From Nitricoxidireducens sp046726235 (GTDB taxonomy: Bacteria > Pseudomonadota > Gammaproteobacteria > Burkholderiales > Rhodocyclaceae), in NCBI GenBank assembly GCA_046726235.1, contig JBKPAD010000002.1, positions 62,001-126,000 on the forward strand: DNA of 64,000 nt, read 5' to 3'. The translations under genes were made by a program, and so were the position numbers. Under the pieces are notes generated by a model that made no database searches, was not told the DNA's origin, and saw only the letters and a list, made by a program, of their open reading frames with translations. Below, piece after piece: positions 39,301-47,532 of this stretch. Position 1 is the first letter of the stretch. Every line of letters begins with the position of its first letter.

Positions 39301-40955
39301 GCCGCAAGGCCGACGCTCGTGTCGGCGCGGGCGACATCTCGGCCTCCGCCGTGGTTCCCGGCGATCCCGAGCGCCTGCTGCAGGAACTCAAGACCTATCA
39401 GGTCGAACTGGAGATGCAGAACGAGGCGCTGCGCGAGAGCCAGATCGCCCTCGAAGAATCCCGCGACCGATTTGTCGACCTCTACGATTTTTCGCCAATC
39501 GGCTACCTGACGCTGACGCGCGCCGCGCTGATCACCGAGATCAACCTGACCGGCGCCGCGATGCTCGGCAAGGACCGCAACAAACTGCTGCAAGGCCGCT
39601 TTACGCCTTTCGTCGCTCCCGACGAACGCGCCCTCTGGAACCATCAATTCGTCGCCGCGATGCGGGGTGACGAGCGCCAGCGGCTGAACGTGATCCTGCG
39701 TCGTGCCGACGGGACGCATTTCCATGCCCAGCTCGACTGCCTGCGCATCGACACCCCGGAAGGAACCTTGCTGCGTATTGCCCTGACCGACGTCAGCGAT
39801 TCGGTGCGGCAGCGCGCCGACCTGGATCGCGCCAAGACCGAGGCACAACTGGCACAGCGCGGAGCGGAGCGGGCGAACGCGGCCAAGTCCTCTTTCATGG
39901 CCGCGGCCAGCCACGATCTGCGCCAGCCGCTGTCGGCGCTCGCCATCTATGTCAATCTGGTGAAGGACCAGCTCGCCCCCGCCGACCACCTGCTGGCGAG
40001 CAACATGCAGGAATGCATCGGCAGCCTGAGCAGCCTGCTTACCGATCTGCTGGACTTGAGCAAGCTGGAAGCGGGAGTGGTCAAGCCCAGCGTCAGCGAC
40101 TTTCCTATCGCCGAGCTGCTAGCCGCCCTCGAATCCGTGCATGGCCCCGAAGCGCAATTCAAGGGATTGCGTCTTCGCGGCGTCAGGACACGGCTCATCG
40201 GGCGGACCGATCCGGTCCTGTTCAAGCGCCTGCTCGGCAATCTGATCGAGAACGCCGTCCGGTACACGGAGCGTGGCGGAGTTCGCTTCGGCTGCCGTCG
40301 ATCGCGTGGCAAGACCTGGGTCGAAGTTTGGGATAGCGGCATCGGCATTCCGGCCGACAAGACGGTGGAGATCTTCGAGGAATTCAAGCAGCTCGACGAC
40401 GCGCGCAACCGCGGCAGCGGCCTTGGCCTTGCCATCGTTGCCAAGACAGCGGCCCTGCTCGGCCTGGAGATCCGCGTACGCTCGTGGCCGGGACGCGGCT
40501 CGCTGTTCGCCATCGAGTTGCCGCCCGGGCGGCAACAGGACGCCAGCCCGATGCCGACGCGGCGCGAGGTTGTCGGCCGGTCGTTGCACATCGCCCTGAT
40601 CGAAGACAACTCCATGGTTCGCACCGCCCTCATCCACGGGCTGAGAAGCGCCGGCCACCAGGTGATCGCCGCATCGACCGGCGATGCGTTGCGGGCTCAG
40701 CTTGGCACACTTCAGCCGGACCTCGTGGTTTCGGATTACCGGCTTGCCGAGGGTGAAACAGGGTTCGATGCGATCGCCAAGGTGAGAGTCGCGCTGGGGC
40801 GGAACCTACCGGCGATCCTGATCACTGGCGACACGGATCCAAGGTTAATGCGCAGCATGGGCGATCGCGGCATCATCGTCCTGCACAAACCGGTGACCAT
40901 GGAAGTCCTGGCGTCATACCTCGATGACTTGGCGTGCAAGGAATCGCGCGACTAA
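39297..40955 (+). CDS. PAS-containing hybrid histidine kinase with C-terminal receiver
   Basis: A 552-residue soluble kinase: an N-terminal coil, one PAS domain (about 55-165, DLYDFSPIGYLTLTRAALIT), HisKA with the phospho-acceptor His in AASHDLRQPLSALAIYV (near residue 205), HATPase_c (LLGNLIENAVRYTERGG, DSGIGIP, GSGLGLAIV) and a receiver domain (IALIEDNSM, the phospho-acceptor Asp in VVSDYRLAEG near 479, HKP). The start is TTG 39297-39299, overlapping the TGA of the CheB-CheR gene, which is strong evidence for translational coupling. No DNA-binding domain is attached, so the output goes through an unlinked partner. Confidence 0.9.
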   Translation: MSRKADARVGAGDISASAVVPGDPERLLQELKTYQVELEMQNEALRESQIALEESRDRFVDLYDFSPIGYLTLTRAALITEINLTGAAMLGKDRNKLLQGRFTPFVAPDERALWNHQFVAAMRGDERQRLNVILRRADGTHFHAQLDCLRIDTPEGTLLRIALTDVSDSVRQRADLDRAKTEAQLAQRGAERANAAKSSFMAAASHDLRQPLSALAIYVNLVKDQLAPADHLLASNMQECIGSLSSLLTDLLDLSKLEAGVVKPSVSDFPIAELLAALESVHGPEAQFKGLRLRGVRTRLIGRTDPVLFKRLLGNLIENAVRYTERGGVRFGCRRSRGKTWVEVWDSGIGIPADKTVEIFEEFKQLDDARNRGSGLGLAIVAKTAALLGLEIRVRSWPGRGSLFAIELPPGRQQDASPMPTRREVVGRSLHIALIEDNSMVRTALIHGLRSAGHQVIAASTGDALRAQLGTLQPDLVVSDYRLAEGETGFDAIAKVRVALGRNLPAILITGDTDPRLMRSMGDRGIIVLHKPVTMEVLASYLDDLACKESRD

Positions 40956-40996
40956 CGCTTCCCGAGCAGCCATTCGGCCTGATTGCCGGGTAACGT

Positions 40997-41016
40997 TCGC
41001 GCGCTCAGGCGCGCGA
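40997..41016 (-). terminator. Hairpin carrying a stop codon in its loop
   Basis: TCGCGCGC (40997-41004), loop TCAG, GCGCGCGA (41009-41016): a perfect 8-bp stem. On the minus strand the TGA of the CheB-CheR-GGDEF-EAL gene (41005-41007) lies in the 4-nt loop. It sits between two convergent genes and may terminate either. There is no T-tract. Confidence 0.4.
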
Positions 41017-44000
41017 GGACATCTTCATCGACGCCTTGCGTGCCTTGCCGCCGAAATGGACTTCGACTTCGCCCACCGGCAGCGGATGCGAGAACAGATA
41101 ACCCTGCGCGACCCTGCAGCCGCTGGCGAGCAGCGCCTCCTGCTGGTCGGCGGTCTCGACCCCTTCTGCGACGACCCGCATGCCGAGGGCGCCGGCCATG
41201 GCGATGATGGCGATTGCGATGGCGCGGTCTTGCGATTCGTCGGCAATGCCGTCGATGAAGCTGCGGTCGATCTTGATTTCGTCCAGGGAATAGCGCTTGA
41301 GATAGCTCAGCGAGGAGTAGCCCGTGCCGAAGTCGTCGAGGCTCAGATGAAGCCCGAGCGCCTTCAGCTGTTCCACCATGGTCAGCACGTAGTCGACATT
41401 CTCCAGCAGCGCATGCTCGGTGAATTCGAGCGCCAGGCACTGCGGCTCGAGGTCGTACTTGGCCAGCAGCTGCTCGATCCAGCTCGGCAAGGTCGCCTTG
41501 CGCAATTGGCGCGGCGAGAGGTTGACCGCGACGCGCGGCGGTTCGAGCCCGACCGATTTCCAGGCGCCGATCTGCCGGCAGACGCTTTCCAGCACCCACT
41601 CGCCGACGACTTCGATCTGGCCGGTCTCTTCCGCCACCGGAATGAAACGGTCGGGCGGCACCAGGCCGCGCTCGGGATGCCGCCAGCGCAGCAGTGCCTC
41701 CAGGCCGATGACGCGTCCGGTCTGCATGTCGATCTGCGGCTGGTATACGAGGAAGAGCTGTCCACGCTCCAGCGCCTGGCGCAGGTCTGAAGCATAGAAC
41801 AGGCGCTCGTTGGTCAGCGTCTTGAGTTCCTCGGTGAAGAACTGGAAGTTGTTCTTGCCGCTGTCCTTGGCGCGATACATCGCGACGTCGGCGTTCTTGA
41901 GCAGCGTCTGGGCATCGGCACCGTCGTCCGGATAGATGCAGACGCCGACGCTGACCGTCGTATAGACCTGCCGCTCTTCCAGAACATGCGGCAAGGAGAG
42001 TTCGTTGATGATGCGCTGGGCGGTGGCGCTGACATCGGCCGGCCGCGTGTTCTCGAGCAGGATCGTGAATTCGTCTCCCCCGAAGCGCGCCACCGTATCG
42101 CCGGCGCGCACGCAGTCCGCGATGCGTCTCGCCACCTGGCCGATCAGCAGGTCGCCGACGTCGTGGCCCATCGAGTCGTTGACGAACTTGAAGTTGTCGA
42201 TGTCCACGAACATGACCGCGATCTGCGTCCTGGCGCGGCCGGCCTTGGCGATCGCCAGCTTGAGGCGGTCGATGTAAAGCGCGCGGTTGGGCAGCCCGGT
42301 CAGTTCGTCATGCGTGGCCAGGTATTCGATACGTTTCTGGGATTCCTTGACGACGCTGATGTCGCTGAAGATGCCGACGTAGTGCAACAGGCCGCCTTTG
42401 GCGTCCTTGACGGAATTGATCGTCAGCCACTCGGGATAAATCTCGCCGTTCTTGCGGCGGTTCCAGACTTCGCCCTGCCACCAGCCCTTGGCGTCGATCT
42501 GGTGCCACATCTCGGCGTAGAAGTCGGCCGAATGCTTGCCCGACTTGAGCATGTTCGTCGTCTTGCCGATCGCCTCGCGTTCGGAATATCCGGTGACTTT
42601 CACGAAGGCCTCGTTCACCGTCATGATCCTGCCTTCGTGATCGGTGATGACGATGCCTTCGCCGGAGTGGTCGAAGACGCGCGCCGCAAGCCGCAGCTGG
42701 TTTTCCGCCTCCTTGCGCGCGGTGATGTCGGTGGCCTGGGTGCAGACCGCGTAGACGACTCCGTCGCTGTCGTGCAGCGGAAAGCGCACGGCCAGGAAGA
42801 TCCGTTCGCCGTCGGGGGTCGGGATGCGTTCCTCGAATTCCACGGCGGTATTCGCCTTCATCGCCTCGAGATCGTTGCGCCGGAACTCGTCGGCGATGCC
42901 TCGCGCGAACAATTGCCGGTCGGTCTTGCCCAGCGCGTTGTCGGCCGGCACGCCGAAGGTGTCGACGAAACGGCGATTGACGAAGATGTAGCGACCCGAC
43001 GTGTCCTTGAGCGACGACAACGCGTGCGAGTTGTCCATGATCGCCATCATCTTTTCCTGGCTGTTGCGCGCGGCGACTTCGGCGGCATGCAGCTCCGTGT
43101 TGTCGATCATGAAGACGATGGCGCCGCGCACCCCGCTGGGCGAGAAATTCGGCGTGACATGCAGCATGTAATGACGGTTGTCCGAGCCGAGTTCCGTCTC
43201 TATCGCCTTGCCGTCGGCGATCACGTGGCGGATGGATTCGGTGAAGTCGCCCATGCCGCGCGGCCGCTTGATGCGGGTGATCTTTTGCCCGATGGTCGTC
43301 GAATCGAGCGAAAGCAGGTCGGCCGCGGGCCGGTTGAAGCGCTCCACTTCGAGGGCGCGGTTGACCACGAACAACGGAAAGCCGATGCAGTTCTGCACGT
43401 TCTCGATGTCGTAGGCGATCTCGGTCACCTCGGCGCTCTTGACCTGAAGCTCCTCGTTGACCGTCGTGAGTTCCTCGTTGGTGGATTGCAGCTCCTCGTT
43501 GGCCGCTTCGAGTTCCTCGTTGGACGACTGCAGCTCCTCGTTGGCGGCCTGCACCTCCTCGTTGAGCGCCTGCATTTCCTCGTTGGAGGTTTCCAGTTCC
43601 TCGATCACCGCCTGCAAGTGCTCGCGCGTCGCCAGCAGTTCGTCTTCGAGTTCCTTGACGTTCCAGCCGCTCACGCTCTCCGCGCCTGCGCTCGCGCCGC
43701 CGTCGGCGACGCGCGACTTCGGCGCCGGTTCGAAGCAGACCAGGTACATGCCGCTGAGGCTGCCGTGGCCCAGGTGATGCACCGCCAGGCGCACCACCCG
43801 CTTGCCGCTTGCCAGTTTCAGCGCGCGCGGCCGGCCGAACGCCGACACCTTCTTGTGCAATGCCTGATGGGCGAGCGTCTGCAGGTCGGCGCCGAATTCG
43901 CTCCTGATCATGTGCAAGAGGTCGAAGCGCGGCTTTCCCTCCGAGATGTTGAGGTACTCGCCGGGGTTCCCGTAAAGATGCAGGATCTCGAAGTTGCCGT

Positions 44001-45663
44001 TGACCAGCACGCCGGGCGGCAGATAGAAGCGCGAGGCGGCATCGAGGTATTGCGTCTCGCCGCTCTTCGCCGCATGCGTGGCCGCGACGGCCGGAATGCT
44101 CTTCTCGGGCGGCGGCAGCGTGAATGCGCCGCCGGTGAAGGGCGGGCGGTTCAGCACGTTCTCGCGCAGGAATATCTTGGCTTCCTTGTCGAGGTTGCGG
44201 AACAGCGTCTCCTGCTGGAAGATATTTTCCGACCGGCCGAGGAAGAGATAGCCCTCGGGACGCAGGGCGTAGTGGAACATCGACAGGATCTTCGCCTGCA
44301 GGTCGGTCTGGAAATAGATCAGCACGTTGCGGCAGCTGATGAGGTCGAGGCGCAGAAAAGGCGGATCCTGCGCCAGGTCCTGGCGTGCGAACACGACCAT
44401 TTCGCGCAGCAGTTTCGAGACCTCGTAGCTGTCGCTCTTGGCGGAGAAGTACTTGGAGATCAGGCCGGGGTCCATGTCGGCCAGCGCCGCCGAGGAATAC
44501 GTGCCCTTGCGGGCCATGGCCATGGCGTTGAGGTCCAGGTCGGTGGCGAAGATCTGCACCTTGAAACGGTTGAGCACCGGGCCGGCCTGCTCGCACAGGT
44601 GCATGGCGATGGAGTAGACCTCTTCACCCGTGGCGCACCCCGGCACCCAGATGCGTATCTCGTCGCCCGGCCGCTTTTCCTGGACGATCTTCAGCAATAT
44701 CTTCGACAGCGCGTCGAATGCCGGCTTGTCGCGGAAAAAGGCGGTAACGGAAATCAGGATGTCCTTGCACAACCGTTCCAGTTCGACCGGGTCCGCTTCG
44801 ACGTAGCGGAAGTAGTCGTCCAGCGACGCCAGATGGTTGGCGGCCATGCGCCGCTCGATGCGGCGCCAGACCGTGTTCTCCTTGTAGCTGCTGAAATCGA
44901 CCTTGGTGCGCTGGCGCACTTTCATCAGCAGCTGCTTGAGCGACGAGGCGCTGCCGCTGGTCTTCTCGGGCGCCGACATGTGCTCGCGCGAATCCGCGAT
45001 CGAGGCGATCTTCTCCGCGATCTGCTCGGGCGGCAGGGTCCAGTCCACGCAGCCGGTGTCGATGGCCGACTGCGGCATGCCGTTGTACTTGGCGGTCACA
45101 GGCTCCTGGGCAAACGTGAAGCCGCCCGCCGCCTTGATCTCGCGGATGCCTTGCGACCCGTCGCTGCCGGTTCCCGAGAGGATGACGCCGATCGCATCCT
45201 CGCCGCACTGCTCGGCCAGCGACGTCAGGAATACGTTGACCGACGGCTTCGGCACGATCTGACGCGCCGTCTTGACCAGATGGAAACGGCCGCCGCGGAT
45301 CGTGACGTTGCTGCTGGCTGGCGTGATGAAGATGGTGTCCGGCTCGGGCGAGCAGCCGTCCTCGATTTCCTTGACCGCCATGGCCGTTTCGCGGCTGAGC
45401 AGTTGCACCAGCATGCTGCGATAGGTGGGCGACAGGTGTTGCAGCACCACGTAACACAGCCCGAGCTTGATCGGCAGCTTCGAAATCAGCGCGGAAAGCG
45501 CTTCGAGACCGCCGGCGGAAGCGCCGATCCCGACCAGGTAGCGACGCTGCGGCGCGGCTTTAAGCGCCTTTGATTTCCTGGCGGCGGCGGGTTTCCCGGC
45601 GACGGCGGAGGGCGTTTTCGCCTTCGGCGGCTGCCGCGTCGCCTTGGGAGGGGATTGCTTCAT
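41005..45663 (-). CDS. CheB-CheR-PAS-GGDEF-EAL fusion protein
   Basis: A 1552-residue cytoplasmic signalling protein. After a basic Pro/Ala tail come CheB (about 40-225: LVGIGASAGGLEAL, LQHLSPTYRS, SGTGSDGSQG), CheR (about 245-520: IWVPGCATGEEVYSIA, LISCRNVLIYF), a coil of SNEEMQALNEE-type heptads (about 665-755), three PAS-type segments, a GGDEF domain with the intact motif (from residue 1195) and an RxxD I-site (RAGD), and an EAL domain with intact EALLRW (1322) and DDFGTGYSSLSYLKRYSL. It therefore joins chemoreceptor-type methylation chemistry to c-di-GMP synthesis and hydrolysis in one chain. ATG 45661-45663 is the start. It converges on the CheB-CheR/kinase pair with a 49-bp gap. Confidence 0.9.
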   Translation of the reverse strand: MKQSPPKATRQPPKAKTPSAVAGKPAAARKSKALKAAPQRRYLVGIGASAGGLEALSALISKLPIKLGLCYVVLQHLSPTYRSMLVQLLSRETAMAVKEIEDGCSPEPDTIFITPASSNVTIRGGRFHLVKTARQIVPKPSVNVFLTSLAEQCGEDAIGVILSGTGSDGSQGIREIKAAGGFTFAQEPVTAKYNGMPQSAIDTGCVDWTLPPEQIAEKIASIADSREHMSAPEKTSGSASSLKQLLMKVRQRTKVDFSSYKENTVWRRIERRMAANHLASLDDYFRYVEADPVELERLCKDILISVTAFFRDKPAFDALSKILLKIVQEKRPGDEIRIWVPGCATGEEVYSIAMHLCEQAGPVLNRFKVQIFATDLDLNAMAMARKGTYSSAALADMDPGLISKYFSAKSDSYEVSKLLREMVVFARQDLAQDPPFLRLDLISCRNVLIYFQTDLQAKILSMFHYALRPEGYLFLGRSENIFQQETLFRNLDKEAKIFLRENVLNRPPFTGGAFTLPPPEKSIPAVAATHAAKSGETQYLDAASRFYLPPGVLVNGNFEILHLYGNPGEYLNISEGKPRFDLLHMIRSEFGADLQTLAHQALHKKVSAFGRPRALKLASGKRVVRLAVHHLGHGSLSGMYLVCFEPAPKSRVADGGASAGAESVSGWNVKELEDELLATREHLQAVIEELETSNEEMQALNEEVQAANEELQSSNEELEAANEELQSTNEELTTVNEELQVKSAEVTEIAYDIENVQNCIGFPLFVVNRALEVERFNRPAADLLSLDSTTIGQKITRIKRPRGMGDFTESIRHVIADGKAIETELGSDNRHYMLHVTPNFSPSGVRGAIVFMIDNTELHAAEVAARNSQEKMMAIMDNSHALSSLKDTSGRYIFVNRRFVDTFGVPADNALGKTDRQLFARGIADEFRRNDLEAMKANTAVEFEERIPTPDGERIFLAVRFPLHDSDGVVYAVCTQATDITARKEAENQLRLAARVFDHSGEGIVITDHEGRIMTVNEAFVKVTGYSEREAIGKTTNMLKSGKHSADFYAEMWHQIDAKGWWQGEVWNRRKNGEIYPEWLTINSVKDAKGGLLHYVGIFSDISVVKESQKRIEYLATHDELTGLPNRALYIDRLKLAIAKAGRARTQIAVMFVDIDNFKFVNDSMGHDVGDLLIGQVARRIADCVRAGDTVARFGGDEFTILLENTRPADVSATAQRIINELSLPHVLEERQVYTTVSVGVCIYPDDGADAQTLLKNADVAMYRAKDSGKNNFQFFTEELKTLTNERLFYASDLRQALERGQLFLVYQPQIDMQTGRVIGLEALLRWRHPERGLVPPDRFIPVAEETGQIEVVGEWVLESVCRQIGAWKSVGLEPPRVAVNLSPRQLRKATLPSWIEQLLAKYDLEPQCLALEFTEHALLENVDYVLTMVEQLKALGLHLSLDDFGTGYSSLSYLKRYSLDEIKIDRSFIDGIADESQDRAIAIAIIAMAGALGMRVVAEGVETADQQEALLASGCRVAQGYLFSHPLPVGEVEVHFGGKARKASMKMSSRA

Positions 45664-46070
45664 TCGGGATTCTCCAGTCTCTACCCCGGACGAAGCCCGA
45701 GTTCGACATGCGTTGGCCTCCCGAAGCGGCGAGGTGGCGCACGGACGCGGCGCCGCGGAGCATGATAGGGACAGGGGCGCCTAAACGCAACTGGCATGCG
45801 AACCCGCGCGGCTCCGGACGCGGCAGGGCAAGGCCGGGCCTCATGCGCTCCCGCCCCTGCGGGGTTCCCGCGCCGCCGACACGCCGGCCGGCCGGTCTCG
45901 CAAACTCGCCTGCGGCTCGAACAGCGAGCCCGGACTTCCCCGTCCGCCGCGCCGTCGCCGCGGCGGTCAGCCGAGGTGCGATTCACTCGCGTTGCTTGTG
46001 GGGTTCCAGCGGAGGAACCCTAGCGTGCATGCCTTGTCTCATCACTATTCCCCGGCAGGGGGCGCGCCCC
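45664..46070. other. 407-bp non-coding spacer between divergent signalling genes
   Basis: The G+C-rich spacer must hold promoters for both divergent genes, but I find no convincing -10/-35 pair. The only structure I can support is a perfect 7-bp hairpin GGGTTCC-AGCGGA-GGAACCC at 46001-46020, about 50 bp before the diguanylate cyclase start, probably in its 5' untranslated region. No gene is supported here. Confidence 0.4.
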
Positions 46071-47417
46071 ATGAAGCTGTCAGCGTTCATCAGCGAGAAC
46101 CTCGAACGCATCATGCAAGAGTGGGAAGACTTTGCCGCCACGCTGGTGCCAAAAGGGGAAAGGATGGATCCCGTTAGCCTGCGCGATGATGTCAAGAGAT
46201 TACTGGAATCCATCGCTGCCGATGTGGTTCGCCCGCGGAGCGCCTACAATCAGGCGGAAAGGTCGAAAGTTCGCCGTCCGGATGAATACTCGGCGGCAAC
46301 GGCCCATGGTGTAGATCGCCAAGCGGCTGGTTTCTCCCTGATTTCGACCGTGGCCGAATATCGGGCGCTACGTGCCAGCGTGACGCGGCTGTGGCAAGAG
46401 AAACATCTGAATCAACCGGCGCCGACAACCGGAATTGAGGATGTGATTCGCTTCGACGAAGCGATTGACCAGGCCATCGCCGAATCGGTGTTCAGTTATT
46501 CGGCTTCACATGATCAGCAAGCCCGCGTGTTCGAAACGATTCTTTCGTCGACCCCGGATCTCGCCTTTACCTTCGATCTGGACGGCCGCGTTGCGTATGC
46601 CAACCAGGCGCTGATTGCGGCACTGAGCCTGCCGCGCGATCAGATCGTCGGAAAAAGCTTCGCCGATTTGGGCATGCCGAATGTGGCCGACCTGCAGCGC
46701 GAGATTCAGCAGGTTATCCGGACCAAACAGCCGTACCGATGCGAAATCCACCATCCGACCGGTTCCGGAGCGCCGGCATGGCATGAGTACATTTTCGTCC
46801 CCGTGCTCAACGATGAAGGCGTCGTCGAAGCGATTGCCGGCACGGGGCGCGACGTCACCGAACGAAAAGCCGATGCGCGTGCAGTCTGGGAAATGGCCAA
46901 CTTCGATGCGGTCACGGGACTACCCAACCGACGTCTGTTTTGGGATCGGCTGGAACACGATGTAAAGCATGCACGCCGCATCGGTGCGCGGCTCGCCTTG
47001 CTGTTCATTGACCTCGACCATTTCAAGGAAGCCAATGACCGGTTCGGTCATCAGGTCGGGGACCGTATATTGCGACTGGCGGCCGCACGCATCCGTTCGT
47101 GTGTGCGGGAAACCGATACCGCAGCGCGTGTGGGGGGTGATGAATTCACGGTCATCCTGCAAGACTTGAACGATCCCAAACAAGTGGAGGCCATCTCCGA
47201 AAAGATTCGGCAGCAATTGGCCGAGCCCTTCGGAACCGGCGATGAAGGCGCTCCTATTTCGTCCAGCATCGGCATCACGCTCTTTCCTCGGGATGCCAGC
47301 ACGGCTGAGCAGTTGATCAAGAATGCCGACGAGGCCATGTATGCGGCGAAGAGCGCGGGGCGCAACCAGTTCCACTGGTATTCCGTGAATTCCGTGACCA
47401 CATTTCCCTCCCCGTGA
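46071..47417 (+). CDS. Diguanylate cyclase: RsbRD-like N-domain, PAS, GGDEF
   Basis: A 448-residue soluble protein. The N-terminal helical domain (about 1-150, LSAFISENLERIMQEWEDFA) looks like the RsbRD-type sensor domain. It is followed by a PAS domain (about 165-285, STPDLAFTFDLDGRVAYANQ) and a GGDEF domain with an intact motif (ARVGGDEFTV, from residue 355) and an RxxD I-site (RETD). It makes c-di-GMP and should be feedback inhibited. Start ATG 46071 (MKLSAFISEN) has CAGGGGG upstream. Its base composition is visibly lower in G+C than all neighbours and uses codons such as TTA, AAT and GAA more often, which suggests later acquisition. Confidence 0.88.
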   Translation: MKLSAFISENLERIMQEWEDFAATLVPKGERMDPVSLRDDVKRLLESIAADVVRPRSAYNQAERSKVRRPDEYSAATAHGVDRQAAGFSLISTVAEYRALRASVTRLWQEKHLNQPAPTTGIEDVIRFDEAIDQAIAESVFSYSASHDQQARVFETILSSTPDLAFTFDLDGRVAYANQALIAALSLPRDQIVGKSFADLGMPNVADLQREIQQVIRTKQPYRCEIHHPTGSGAPAWHEYIFVPVLNDEGVVEAIAGTGRDVTERKADARAVWEMANFDAVTGLPNRRLFWDRLEHDVKHARRIGARLALLFIDLDHFKEANDRFGHQVGDRILRLAAARIRSCVRETDTAARVGGDEFTVILQDLNDPKQVEAISEKIRQQLAEPFGTGDEGAPISSSIGITLFPRDASTAEQLIKNADEAMYAAKSAGRNQFHWYSVNSVTTFPSP

Positions 47418-47532
47418 GACTCAAGTGCTTGCCTGAGGTCGCGCAGTGAAGGGTTGAGCAGGGGCGGGAGCGCATGAGGCCCGGCCCCGCCATGCCGCGT
47501 CCGGAGCTACGGACGCAACCACACCAATGTCT

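Noticed and set aside
41986..45573. A long plus-strand frame opposite the CheB-CheR-GGDEF-EAL gene
   Set aside because: It is a shadow of the minus-strand gene, whose domains are all recognisable; the opposite translation has none.
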